Positions 27,540 through 36,153 of a DNA stretch of 64,000 bases are shown piece by piece. The position numbers and the translations under genes were made by a program. The DNA comes from Allomuricauda sp. ARW1Y1. Its GTDB lineage: Bacteria > Bacteroidota > Bacteroidia > Flavobacteriales > Flavobacteriaceae. Location of the stretch: NCBI RefSeq assembly GCF_013407935.1, contig NZ_JACBZU010000003.1:248001-312000 (forward strand), written 5' to 3'. Below the pieces are notes generated by a model. That model was not told the origin of the DNA and made no database searches. It saw only the letters and a program-made list of their open reading frames with translations. Numbering within the stretch: position 1 is the stretch's first letter; every line of letters starts with the position of its first letter.

Positions 27540-28003
27540 TTTTGAGATACCTGTTTCTCATAATGCTGCTCGGACTGATTTCCTGCAAGGCCCAAAAAGA
27601 AAGCAACACTCCTAGCGGTGAGGTGATTGAAGGACTGTTATTGCTGGACCATGATGATTTTACGAACATCGATACCTTTCAAACACGTGAGATTCGGGAC
27701 ACCAAAACATTGAACAAGTTCTATCGCGAGATCAATAAAACCCGTAAGCCTGGACTGCCCGTTCCCATGGTTGATTTTACCAAAGATATGTTGGTCTTGG
27801 TCTGTTTGGGCGAACAACAGGGCAAAAAAGAGGTCGCTCTGTCCCGATTAAGGCAAACCGAAACAGAATTATGGATTGCTATTGACTTGTGGGAAGAAGA
27901 GCAGGAGGGAGCGGTAACCATTCAGCCGATGTACTATCCGTTTTATCTGTACAAAATGCCATTGATCGATAAAAGTCTGCATTTTCAACGGGTTGAGAAA
28001 TAG
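27536..28003 (+). CDS. Small predicted lipoprotein of unknown function
   Basis: 155 residues from TTG at 27536 (a second TTG two codons later is possible). It has a lipoprotein signal with lipobox GLISC. The mature part is a compact mixed alpha/beta sequence (FYREINKTRKPGLPVPMVDF, MLVLVCLGEQQGKKEVAL) that vaguely resembles PrcB-like C-terminal domains, but I would not name it on that. The 4-base overlap with bshA suggests a shared transcript; a functional link with bacillithiol is not shown. Confidence 0.82.
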   Translation: MILRYLFLIMLLGLISCKAQKESNTPSGEVIEGLLLLDHDDFTNIDTFQTREIRDTKTLNKFYREINKTRKPGLPVPMVDFTKDMLVLVCLGEQQGKKEVALSRLRQTETELWIAIDLWEEEQEGAVTIQPMYYPFYLYKMPLIDKSLHFQRVEK

Positions 28004-28083
28004 TGCTTTCCAAATCTTTTTTACTTCTTATCGAAAATTATCGCACTTAAAAGTGCAAAGTTCTATAAGTTAGCGGCTTGATT

Positions 28084-28091
28084 TAGCTTTG
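28084..28091 (+). promoter_or_regulatory. Predicted -7 element for the OmpA-family gene
   Basis: TAGCTTTG matches TAnnTTTG and lies 26 bases before the ATG. A 6-bp inverted repeat GCACTT-AA-AAGTGC at 28043-28056 just upstream could be an operator or a weak transcription stop for the previous gene. Confidence 0.45.
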
Positions 28092-28117
28092 AAACCGAAA
28101 ACCTCAAATCAATACAA

Positions 28118-29287
28118 ATGAATAGTTTAAGACCCATTTTATTGGTCATGGCCTTTATTTTCTCCGCCTTGACCTTTGCCCAAGACCTAGAGTTGACCAA
28201 AAAGGACAGTATAGTACAAAGTTACTGGTTGGTAACCGTTGGAACCAATGCGGTAGATGATTCGGGAGATGAGTTCGGGAAGCTTTTGGATATTTATAGG
28301 GCTTGGAATATGGTCCCGTATCCTTCTAGAGTTAGTATCGGAAGGTATTTTAGGAACGGAATCGGCTTGGAAGCCATCGGGTCTTACAACCAATACAAAG
28401 AAGGGAAAATTATAGATAATGTGGTCAATCCGGCCGATGTGGACTATTGGGGTCTGGATTTTCGCGTAAGCTATGATTTGAACATGATTTTAGGGGAAAC
28501 CGGTTTTTTTGATCCCTATGTTGGGATTGGAGCAGGTTATACTGATGCCAACAATCAAGGAAGAGGCACCTACAATGCCATTTTAGGTTTTAGGACTTGG
28601 TTCTCCGATCATTGGGGGCTCGATTTCAATTCTACCGGTAAATGGGCTATGAATACTGAAAATGGCACCAACCATATTCAACATGCCTTAGGGGTAGCCT
28701 ATCGATTCGAAGTGGAAAAAGGCCTCTCCAGAAAAGGTGAAGAGAAACTGGCCTTGCTCAAAGAGATGGAAGAAGAACAACAACGGGTGCAGGATTCGAT
28801 TGCTAAGGCGGAAGAAGAAGCCCGCTTGCTGGCCGAACGTTTGCAAAGGGAAAAAGAAGCCGCTGAACTGGCCGCGGCCGAAAAGGCCAAAAAAGACGCT
28901 GAGGATGCGAGAAGAGCAGCCCTTCAAAACAAAATCAATGCATTGGGCAATGTATATTTCAAACTCAATTCTTCGTATCTGACTTCGAATGACAAAGAAT
29001 TGTTGGACCAATTGGTGGCCATTATGAACGATGAACCCGGATTGGAAATCAGGATTACCGCCCACACTGATTCAAGGGGTACCGAAACGTATAACCAATG
29101 GCTTTCGGAGCGCCGCGCCGAACGCACTGTTGAATATGTGTTGTCCAAAGGAATTGCAGCAGATAGGATAAGCCACGAGGCATTTGGGGAGACCCGATTG
29201 GTAAACGAATGTTCCGATGGTGTACGTTGTACGGAAGAGCAACACGCCAAGAACCGCAGGTCGGATTTTGAGATAGTGAAGTACTAG
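28118..29287 (+). CDS. OmpA-family outer-membrane protein with coiled-coil linker
   Basis: 389 residues. Signal peptide (ends LTFAQ), an eight-strand-like beta-barrel (about 25-195), a strongly charged alpha-helical linker rich in Glu/Lys/Ala (about 200-270), and a C-terminal OmpA peptidoglycan-binding domain (about 275-389) with TAHTDSRGTETYNQWLSERRA, which contains the Asp and Arg that hold diaminopimelate. It ties the outer membrane to the cell wall. It has its own promoter candidate and a strong terminator at 29307-29340, so it is probably monocistronic and highly expressed. Confidence 0.93.
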   Translation: MNSLRPILLVMAFIFSALTFAQDLELTKKDSIVQSYWLVTVGTNAVDDSGDEFGKLLDIYRAWNMVPYPSRVSIGRYFRNGIGLEAIGSYNQYKEGKIIDNVVNPADVDYWGLDFRVSYDLNMILGETGFFDPYVGIGAGYTDANNQGRGTYNAILGFRTWFSDHWGLDFNSTGKWAMNTENGTNHIQHALGVAYRFEVEKGLSRKGEEKLALLKEMEEEQQRVQDSIAKAEEEARLLAERLQREKEAAELAAAEKAKKDAEDARRAALQNKINALGNVYFKLNSSYLTSNDKELLDQLVAIMNDEPGLEIRITAHTDSRGTETYNQWLSERRAERTVEYVLSKGIAADRISHEAFGETRLVNECSDGVRCTEEQHAKNRRSDFEIVKY

Positions 29288-29306
29288 AAAGAAAACAACA
29301 TATTAC

Positions 29307-29340
29307 AAAAGCCATGTTTTTCAACATGGCTTTTTTATTT
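29307..29340 (+). terminator. Rho-independent terminator after the OmpA-family gene
   Basis: AAAAGCCATGTT pairs perfectly with AACATGGCTTTT around a 4-base loop and is followed by a T-rich tail, 19 bases after the stop. The A-run before the stem lets it work on the opposite strand for the glycosyltransferase at 29354 as well. Confidence 0.8.
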
Positions 29341-29353
29341 GAAGGGATGGCCG

Positions 29354-30505
29354 TTAAGAAGTAATCAACTGGTGATAGGCTTCCAATATGGGTTCTCGTC
29401 TAAAATCTTGAATACGTTGCAACAGGTTGGGCTTGCAGGCTTGCAAAAATTCGGGATGTTCCAATACATACTCCAATGCTTTCTGCATACAGGCTACATC
29501 ATTTACTGGAGTAAGAATTCCATAATCCGTAAACATGATATCATCGGTTTTGGACTCATTGAGTTCCATCATTTCGTCGGGGCCGGATTTGCAATTGGTA
29601 CTTACAATGGGCAGCCCGCAACACATGGCTTCCATAAGCACATTTGGGAACCCTTCGTTGAGGGAACCAAATAGAAAAAAATCCGCAGCTTTGAGGTATT
29701 GGAAGGGATTGCTCTCAAAGCCCATCAAAAAAACGCGGTTTTCCAATCCCAATCCTTGAATTTTCTCCTCCAGTGATTTTCGAAGCTCCCCTTCTCCAAA
29801 AATATAGAGGCGGAGATGGTTAAAGGGCAATACGGCATCCAACAAAAAAGTATGATTTTTTTCGGGGACCAGACGACCAATACTTACGGCATTGACATAA
29901 TTGGAATCAAAGAAGTCCTGTATCGCTTCCATCTGTTGGATTTTATCGATATCGATGGGATTGTAAATGGTCCTAGTCCTTTCTTTGGCCACCCCAAAAT
30001 TATCCACGAGATCTTGGGCACTCGCTTTAGCGTTGCTCACCACAAGGTCTGCCTTTGGGTACAAGCGCTTTACCAAAAAGTTATTGATCCTAGCCTGTAA
30101 ATGATTGCCCCCGTACTGCATGCTCGGAAAATTACGTTCACTGACCATAAGTTTATAGGGATGACTGGTGAACCAGCGCGCCATGATGTTGATGTAACAG
30201 GGCCTTGTCAAGAGACTGAAGGAATGCGTAATGTTTTCATTTCGCAAAAAATGGGCGTAGCGGTAGGCCAACCAAGGGAGTTTTAGCAGTTTGGCAACTC
30301 CCGATTCATTTTTGCCAGACTTGTCTAGGTAATGGATGGGTACCTCTTTGGGTACGGGATAGGCCAGCTCCTCCTCGGTAAGCACCAACACCACCGCATG
30401 TCCTTTATTTACCAAATAGGGGAGTAGGTAAGAAGTAACCCGCTCCGCTCCACCTCCCGCCAAGGAGTTGATGAATATGGCTATTTTTTTTTGTGGTTGG
30501 TTCAT
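29354..30505 (-). CDS. Glycosyltransferase family 4 protein
   Basis: 383 residues, GT-B fold. N-terminus: IAIFINSLAGGGAERVTSYL, the GGAERV start common in capsule/EPS transferases; donor-site region: SLNEGFPNVLMEAMCCGLPIV (the E-x7-E motif), followed by SGPDEMM. It transfers a sugar from a nucleotide donor to the lipid-linked repeat unit on the cytosolic face; donor and linkage cannot be read from sequence. It is the last gene of the minus-strand polysaccharide block and has its own -7 candidate at 30544-30551. Confidence 0.93.
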   Translation of the reverse strand: MNQPQKKIAIFINSLAGGGAERVTSYLLPYLVNKGHAVVLVLTEEELAYPVPKEVPIHYLDKSGKNESGVAKLLKLPWLAYRYAHFLRNENITHSFSLLTRPCYINIMARWFTSHPYKLMVSERNFPSMQYGGNHLQARINNFLVKRLYPKADLVVSNAKASAQDLVDNFGVAKERTRTIYNPIDIDKIQQMEAIQDFFDSNYVNAVSIGRLVPEKNHTFLLDAVLPFNHLRLYIFGEGELRKSLEEKIQGLGLENRVFLMGFESNPFQYLKAADFFLFGSLNEGFPNVLMEAMCCGLPIVSTNCKSGPDEMMELNESKTDDIMFTDYGILTPVNDVACMQKALEYVLEHPEFLQACKPNLLQRIQDFRREPILEAYHQLITS

Positions 30506-30543
30506 TTTAAGTAAAACAAGATGTGGAGTTTTGACTATTAAAT

Positions 30544-30551
30544 CAAACTTA
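30544..30551 (-). promoter_or_regulatory. Predicted -7 element for the glycosyltransferase at 29354
   Basis: Minus-strand TAAGTTTG, 39 bases upstream of the start codon, matches TAnnTTTG; no -33 partner is seen. It would allow expression separate from the upstream AT-rich block. Confidence 0.35.
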
Positions 30552-30566
30552 CGAGTGTGGGCCGAG

Positions 30567-31631
30567 TTACCTTCTTGAAAGCTCTAATATCTCATCGAAA
30601 TAATCTCCAAACAGGGGACCGTTTGTGATTTGGTGTCCATTGATGCCTTGTCCAAAAGTGTTGTATTCGATTATTTTAACTTCAGACTTTTCATTCACCA
30701 TAATATCCCACGAAACTAGTTTGAAGTAGGGAAGCTTAGTATGTAGATTTTTTATTGTTTCAACAATTTTGTTGTATTCGGGAATTGGAAACCCATCAAA
30801 AATAACCCCGCTTTCGGTTTCGGTTGTTTCAAAACCATATTTATCTACGGCATACTTTTTAAGTTTGCCCGTTTTGTCGATTCCGCATACCACACCTCCC
30901 AAAGCAAAGTTATCGGTAAAAACTCCACTTTTACCAATGCGGATTATTCCAGACAGTATTACCGTTTCAGATGGGCGTAAGTAAGATATGATGCGTACAG
31001 TATTGATAGAAGTAGGATTTAACTCTGCCAATTTGGGCGATTGTTTTAATACTTCTTGGACGGTGAAATCCTTGGAATACTCTGTGAAAATAGAGTCCAA
31101 GAGTTCAAATCTGTCTTTTGAGTTACTCAATTCGATTTTTTTAACTCCTTCACCACCATAGGTGCCCATTGAGGGTTTAATTACAAAATTATCTAATTGT
31201 GAAACATATTTTATTGCAGCTTCTTTTGAGTCAGGATTGTCATTGATGTAATAAAAACCGTTGCAATTTTTAACATATGTTTTTGGAGTTATTTCAGGTG
31301 TCAGGAATTTTTCTATCAAGTTTTTATCCTCCCAAGCCTTGAACAGGTCGGTTTTGTTCAAAGCAGGCTCGATATAACAATAAAAAAGTGACTCTGGAAT
31401 GAAATCTATGCACATTTTGTTATATAATTGCCCGAAAAATCTATGCCATTCAACTGAGACATTCTTAAAACCATATTGGGCATATTTGGCTTTGATCTGA
31501 TTCTTTGTTTTTTTATCCAAATATGCTGGCTTGGTATCTGCATTTAGTTTTGAGATTTTTTTGGTATAACCATACTCGAGTCTCTTTATTTTGGTATAAA
31601 CCGCTATTTTACGAAGAGTAGTGAATATCAT
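30567..31631 (-). CDS. Sugar-transfer-associated ATP-grasp protein
   Basis: 354 residues. The ATP-grasp core covers about 110-350: FVIKPSMGTYGGEGV (glycine-rich ATP loop), TVQEVLKQSPKLAELNPTSINTVRI (a segment diagnostic for the sugar-transfer-associated branch), GGVVCGIDKTGK, and the metal-binding C-terminus VSWDIMVN...KIIEYNTFGQG. ATP-grasp enzymes form acyl phosphates and couple a carboxylate to an amine or thiol. Here the likely substrates are an uronic acid or an amino acid on the polysaccharide, which is inference from its neighbours. It is visibly AT-rich in base composition, like the next eight genes. Confidence 0.87.
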   Translation of the reverse strand: MIFTTLRKIAVYTKIKRLEYGYTKKISKLNADTKPAYLDKKTKNQIKAKYAQYGFKNVSVEWHRFFGQLYNKMCIDFIPESLFYCYIEPALNKTDLFKAWEDKNLIEKFLTPEITPKTYVKNCNGFYYINDNPDSKEAAIKYVSQLDNFVIKPSMGTYGGEGVKKIELSNSKDRFELLDSIFTEYSKDFTVQEVLKQSPKLAELNPTSINTVRIISYLRPSETVILSGIIRIGKSGVFTDNFALGGVVCGIDKTGKLKKYAVDKYGFETTETESGVIFDGFPIPEYNKIVETIKNLHTKLPYFKLVSWDIMVNEKSEVKIIEYNTFGQGINGHQITNGPLFGDYFDEILELSRR

Positions 31632-31725
31632 ATATGAGTTTTAAGGTGAATTTGCCAGATTAAGTAAAAAACGCAAGATTACGGTTTAGGCAATGTGGAG
31701 TTTACCTCTAAAATATTCTTTAAGG

Positions 31726-32646
31726 TTAGTTTTTTATGTTTTTCAAATCCAATTGTTCACCTAATTCATAATCAAAGGAATTAGGGTTAAACTTTTCATA
31801 ACCAGACCCTGGATGAAAGGTCAGTTCGCCAAAGAAAATGGATTCGCCAGTATTGTAGAAGTCCACACGAACATAGGTGAAATCCTTGGCTATTTTTTCT
31901 GCGAGCTCTTTCATCTTCATATATTGAAATGGTTTCAAAACGTCTTTGCCATTATCAAAAAACCATGAACAAGGTATCCTTACCCAGTTTACATCATAAA
32001 GGTTTCTTTTATGGTCCGTATGTCGGTCCAAATCGACCTGGGTAAACACCAACTTTCCATTAAAACAATGTAGTTTGTAATCGTCTGGAATGTTACCTTT
32101 GGGGTCGGTGAGTAACTTTTCCACCACGATTCTCGGCTCTATGTCCTTATATTGCCATTCCCGTGTACTGTAGTAATGATTTTCCCGTAACAGTTTTGCC
32201 AACACTTTTCTTTTGGCGTTCCAATCGATGCTGCTTTTATCCTTAACGATAATTCCTCCGGAACTATTATGGTTGGTTTTGATGATAACAGGATAGTTCG
32301 GAAGGTTTTCTGGTGCAATGTCTTCTGGGTTTTTGGTGTGCAGCACCAATGGGATGAGATACTCTTCACCGATGGTTTTTTTGATATAGCCCCGAACTTT
32401 ATACTTATCCGCGGCTATTGTGAGCAAAGGGTGGCGCTCATAAATTTTGAGAAAATTGATTTTTTCATTGAGGGTACGTGGGTTTTTCAAATTCAGGTCA
32501 TACCCCATACTGGATCGGAATTTATGTTTGAGCAAGGTTTTGTCTGGAATCAACCGTAATCCATATTCATAGAATAAAAAGAAGGGATGTAACACCACAT
32601 AACCAAGACTGGTATTGAGGTATAGGTGTCGAATTTTTTGTTTCAT
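31726..32646 (-). CDS. TupA-like ATP-grasp protein, copy 1
   Basis: 306 residues from the ATG at 32646 (MKQKIRHLYLNTS); a longer frame adds 12 residues without resemblance to the second copy. Shared with the copy at 38.4 kb: NLKNPRTLNEKINFL, IIKTNHNSSGGIIVKD (ATP loop), EKLLTDPKGNIPDDYKLHCFNGK, and the C-terminal FFGELTFHPGSGYEKF with metal-binding Glu. TupA of Bacillus is needed for teichuronopeptide, a polymer of glucuronate with polyglutamate. A role in attaching amino acids to a uronic polymer is plausible but unproven. Confidence 0.88.
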   Translation of the reverse strand: MKQKIRHLYLNTSLGYVVLHPFFLFYEYGLRLIPDKTLLKHKFRSSMGYDLNLKNPRTLNEKINFLKIYERHPLLTIAADKYKVRGYIKKTIGEEYLIPLVLHTKNPEDIAPENLPNYPVIIKTNHNSSGGIIVKDKSSIDWNAKRKVLAKLLRENHYYSTREWQYKDIEPRIVVEKLLTDPKGNIPDDYKLHCFNGKLVFTQVDLDRHTDHKRNLYDVNWVRIPCSWFFDNGKDVLKPFQYMKMKELAEKIAKDFTYVRVDFYNTGESIFFGELTFHPGSGYEKFNPNSFDYELGEQLDLKNIKN

Positions 32647-32697
32647 ATGTCTTGGATTTAAAAGATACGAATGATAGAGCAATTTGTTTAAGCCATT

Positions 32698-33807
32698 TTA
32701 GCTTGTAATTCTTTCAAAGAAATTCTCGTAATCAGAAATGATTTTTTTCCAACCGAATTTTTTTAAGACATGACTTGATACCTTTTTTGGGGGGAAGTTA
32801 TCCAGCTTATGAATAAGCAGGGTAAGCTTTTCAACAAAATCGGAATCATCTTTAACCAAATATCCATTTTCCCCGTCAACCATAATTTCATTCATACCGC
32901 CAGGTGCATCGAAGACGATTGCGGGAGTACCGATTCCTAAACTCTCAATCAAAGCATTTGGAAAACCTTCAAAAAAAGAACCTTGAAGATAAATATGACT
33001 ACTGGACATATGTTCGTATACTTCTTTACTCACGGGAATATGCTCAATTTTATCCGTAAGTTTATAATAGTCTGCTACTTTAAAAATACGATCTTTTTCT
33101 GTCCCATCTCCAATAATTGTGTAAGTAAAAGGAATTGTTAGTTTTGATAACCCCCCTATAATTCTTTCATAACCTTTTTGTTTGCTCAATCTTCCAACAG
33201 TTATAAATCTTAGTGGCTTTTTGACAGGAATGTCCTTTTTTGTTTTGATTTGTTCTGAAACTGGATTGTTGATGGTTGTAATTCTTTTATGGGCGTACTT
33301 GTCAATTTGGACCATGTCCTTTTTCATATCTTCTGACTGACAGATATAATAGTTGATACGCTGATGTGCTAAATCTGATATTTTTGAATCAAGAAAGCTT
33401 AAAAATCCTTTCTTTTTAGTTTGAGCTTTATGATTCCCTTTAAAGGAATCCCTAATGCTTAGGACAATTGTTTCTCGTGCTACACAAATGGTTTGAGGAA
33501 AAAAATATGAAACCAGACCAATTATATAATTTACATGTGTAAGGGAACCAAATGCAATGTGCGGTCTGTGCACAAAAAATAATCTAAAGATGTCAAAAAA
33601 AGCATTTTTGACATTTTGGTGCTTAAGGTAAATTACTTCCACTCCTTCTGTATCATAAATGGTGTCATTCTCAAAACCAATTACAACTAGCTTGATATTA
33701 AATTTTTCTTGACTCAAATTTTTTGCTATAAAGAGCATGACCCTTTCAGCTCCGCCAGGTGTAAGACTTGGAATAAATAGTAAGATTTTTATTTTTTTTT
33801 GAGCCAC
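32698..33807 (-). CDS. Glycosyltransferase family 4 protein
   Basis: 369 residues. N-terminus KILLFIPSLTPGGAERVMLF; central RFITVGRLSKQKGYERIIGGL marks the start of the donor-binding domain; QGSFFEGFPNALIESLGIGTPAIVFDAPGGMNEI contains the E-x7-E donor motif. Its tail is basic and may associate with the membrane. It sits between the two ATP-grasp/glycosyltransferase modules with short spacers on both sides, so it belongs to the same transcript. Sugar specificity unknown. Confidence 0.93.
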   Translation of the reverse strand: MAQKKIKILLFIPSLTPGGAERVMLFIAKNLSQEKFNIKLVVIGFENDTIYDTEGVEVIYLKHQNVKNAFFDIFRLFFVHRPHIAFGSLTHVNYIIGLVSYFFPQTICVARETIVLSIRDSFKGNHKAQTKKKGFLSFLDSKISDLAHQRINYYICQSEDMKKDMVQIDKYAHKRITTINNPVSEQIKTKKDIPVKKPLRFITVGRLSKQKGYERIIGGLSKLTIPFTYTIIGDGTEKDRIFKVADYYKLTDKIEHIPVSKEVYEHMSSSHIYLQGSFFEGFPNALIESLGIGTPAIVFDAPGGMNEIMVDGENGYLVKDDSDFVEKLTLLIHKLDNFPPKKVSSHVLKKFGWKKIISDYENFFERITS

Positions 33808-33894
33808 TTTATTTAAATGTGTTTGTTTCTTTTTTAGGAAAATAGTAAAAGCCTTTAGTATTATCGATTCTTGTTATTTTTAGAGCACTTGCAC

Positions 33895-34803
33895 TTATTG
33901 AGAATGGGCTTTTATGTAGCCGATTATTCCTTTTGGTATGTTCAAGACGGCCGGAATTAGGCAACAGAGTTTTTTTCTAATTCCTAGCCTTACTTTTTTA
34001 TCTTTATGGTAAAAACTTGCCTTCAAATATTCATACGAATATCTTCTATAGAAAGGGTGTGTGATATGAGAAAAACATGGAACATCATAAAGTTGATAAT
34101 AAGAATTATAGTATTTAATTTTTTGTTGTTCCAGTTTGGTTTTTTTCTTATTGATCAATCCATCCGGACTTGAGAAATATTTTCTATGAACAATATTCAC
34201 GCATAAAAAGTCATAATCTTGGTTAATTCGTTTCCATGTAGCCCCTTCTGGAATAAAAGATTGGCTACTATAACACATCTTATATTTCTTAAGGATTTCG
34301 GTTCTCCAGCTATGCCATTTTTCACCCGCAACCTGCTTTTTTCTTTCCAAAACTCGCTCTTTGTAACTTACTTGCCAAAAATTATGCGGGAATGGTTCTC
34401 CAACCAGTCGTCCATGTTCATCATCGGTCAATGTCCATATTGTTGCAATTTTTTTGGCATCCCTACTCAAATCAACACTTTTCCATAGCATTTTCAATTC
34501 AGCTATAGTCTGAGGTACAAAAGTATCATCACTATCCGCAATAATCGTAATTGGACGATTGCAATATTTGAACCCTTCATTTAAAGCGTAAGGCTTCCCC
34601 TTATTTTCTGATAATTTATGATATTGAATGGAAAATGTATTGGTTTCGCCTATCCAAGAATTCACTAGATTTTCTGTGTCATCGGTACTTGCATCGTCCA
34701 TAATTATCCAATCAAAATCTTGATCTGTTTGGTTAAGCATAGAATTATACACTCGCTCTAGGGTATGGCATCGATTATATGTGGGAGTAATAATACTAAA
34801 CAT
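33895..34803 (-). CDS. Glycosyltransferase family 2 protein
   Basis: 302 residues, GT-A fold. The start at 34803 (MFSIITPTYNRCHTLERVYNSM) fits the family exactly; an extension of 28 residues upstream runs into the flippase gene. Conserved acids: MDDASTDDTEN and the DxD-like IIADSDDTFVPQ. It is the only GT2 of the block and overlaps the 3' end of the flippase gene by 8 bases, which implies translational coupling. It is an inverting transferase; the sugar is unknown. Confidence 0.92.
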   Translation of the reverse strand: MFSIITPTYNRCHTLERVYNSMLNQTDQDFDWIIMDDASTDDTENLVNSWIGETNTFSIQYHKLSENKGKPYALNEGFKYCNRPITIIADSDDTFVPQTIAELKMLWKSVDLSRDAKKIATIWTLTDDEHGRLVGEPFPHNFWQVSYKERVLERKKQVAGEKWHSWRTEILKKYKMCYSSQSFIPEGATWKRINQDYDFLCVNIVHRKYFSSPDGLINKKKTKLEQQKIKYYNSYYQLYDVPCFSHITHPFYRRYSYEYLKASFYHKDKKVRLGIRKKLCCLIPAVLNIPKGIIGYIKAHSQ

Positions 34804-36151
34804 TATTTTGTTTTTTGTATAGTTTTTTGATGTATAAGTATATAACTGTTGAATTTCCAAGCGAAACCAATGAGGTTGCCAAAGCAAGTCCTTTTGTTCC
34901 CATAAGTTCCATTAAAATATAATTTAAGATTATGTTCAACGCTAAACTAACCAGAGATGACAGCACTAAAAAATTGTTTTTATTGAGAGCCGTCAGGTAC
35001 TTATTCATTACAATACCTGTTACATAGAAAGGAAGCTGTAATAGAAACATCTGCTGAATAACATACACCTGTTCGGTATCTTGGGAGGTGAAGGCTCCTC
35101 GCTCAAAAAATATAGCGACAATGAATTTAGATAAGAAAATCAAGACTAAAGCTATTATGCTCATTAATATCAAAATTTTTCCTAATACGCTTTGCAAGTA
35201 TTCATATAGCTTTTTCTTTCCCTCTAGGACCTTTTTAGAGAAATATGGCAATAGGGTATTCCCAATAGAAGCACTTATCAGACTTATTGTCACTATAGGT
35301 ATTTTATATCCGTAATTCAGCGCGGCTATTGCACCTATTGCTAATTGGGCCGAAAAATATTGATCAACCATAGGGTTGACACCGTTTATTAAACCAGATG
35401 ATATTTTTGCGGGAACTTGGCTTAACAATACTCGAATATTCTTGCTTTTAAAGTCTGGTTTTTTTAAAAAAATCACTTTTTTCTTAATACCTACGATAAC
35501 TAAATAAACACAACTTAAAATACTTCCTGACAGCATTCCAAGTGCCAAGGTAATTTCTTGTAGTTGTTGTTGAAATAAAAGCAAAAGAACAATAGTGACT
35601 ATTGGAACGAACAAATTATTTAGAGAGGAATAAAAAAACTCATCCTCGATCATTAAAAGACCTGTAATTAGTGAGGATATTCCCCAAAATAGTATACTAG
35701 GCAATATTACCCATAATTGGGTCTTTATCAATTCATAGTAGGTTGAATTATGGCCAGGAAAAAGTGATTCCAGATATATGTCAATACCAATGTAAGTAAT
35801 TCCTATCATTAAAAGAGCCAACAGGATAGTGATTAAGAAGCTTGAGCTTTGAAAAGCACCCATGTGTTTTTTTGATTCTTTTTCTTGAACGTAATTGGGT
35901 ATAAAAACACTACCGTACGAATTAAGAAAAACGCTCTGAATAAAAGTTGGGATTAAACTGGCAATTAAGTAAGTATCTAAAAGTTCTGATATGCCATATG
36001 TGTCAGCAATTAAAATTTCTTTAAAAAAGCTGACTCCTTTGACCAGCAGGGATACAATACCTACTGTTAGCATATTGGAAAGCAATGGGCCTTGGTATTT
36101 CTGCCAAGTAGTATGCAAATAGGAGTACCAAGTCTTTCTTTCTCTGGTCAT
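34796..36151 (-). CDS. MurJ/MviN-type lipid-linked oligosaccharide flippase
   Basis: 451 residues with about 12-14 transmembrane helices. The N-terminal VKGVSFFKEILIADTYGIS and the ...NSYGSVFIPNYVQEKE segment are MurJ/MviN-like (MOP exporter superfamily) rather than classical Wzx. In this context it most likely flips the undecaprenyl-linked repeat unit of the polysaccharide instead of lipid II. It lies between the polymerase-like gene (2-base gap) and the GT2 gene (8-base overlap). Confidence 0.87.
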   Translation of the reverse strand: MTRERKTWYSYLHTTWQKYQGPLLSNMLTVGIVSLLVKGVSFFKEILIADTYGISELLDTYLIASLIPTFIQSVFLNSYGSVFIPNYVQEKESKKHMGAFQSSSFLITILLALLMIGITYIGIDIYLESLFPGHNSTYYELIKTQLWVILPSILFWGISSLITGLLMIEDEFFYSSLNNLFVPIVTIVLLLLFQQQLQEITLALGMLSGSILSCVYLVIVGIKKKVIFLKKPDFKSKNIRVLLSQVPAKISSGLINGVNPMVDQYFSAQLAIGAIAALNYGYKIPIVTISLISASIGNTLLPYFSKKVLEGKKKLYEYLQSVLGKILILMSIIALVLIFLSKFIVAIFFERGAFTSQDTEQVYVIQQMFLLQLPFYVTGIVMNKYLTALNKNNFLVLSSLVSLALNIILNYILMELMGTKGLALATSLVSLGNSTVIYLYIKKLYKKQNNV

Positions 36152-36153
36152 TA

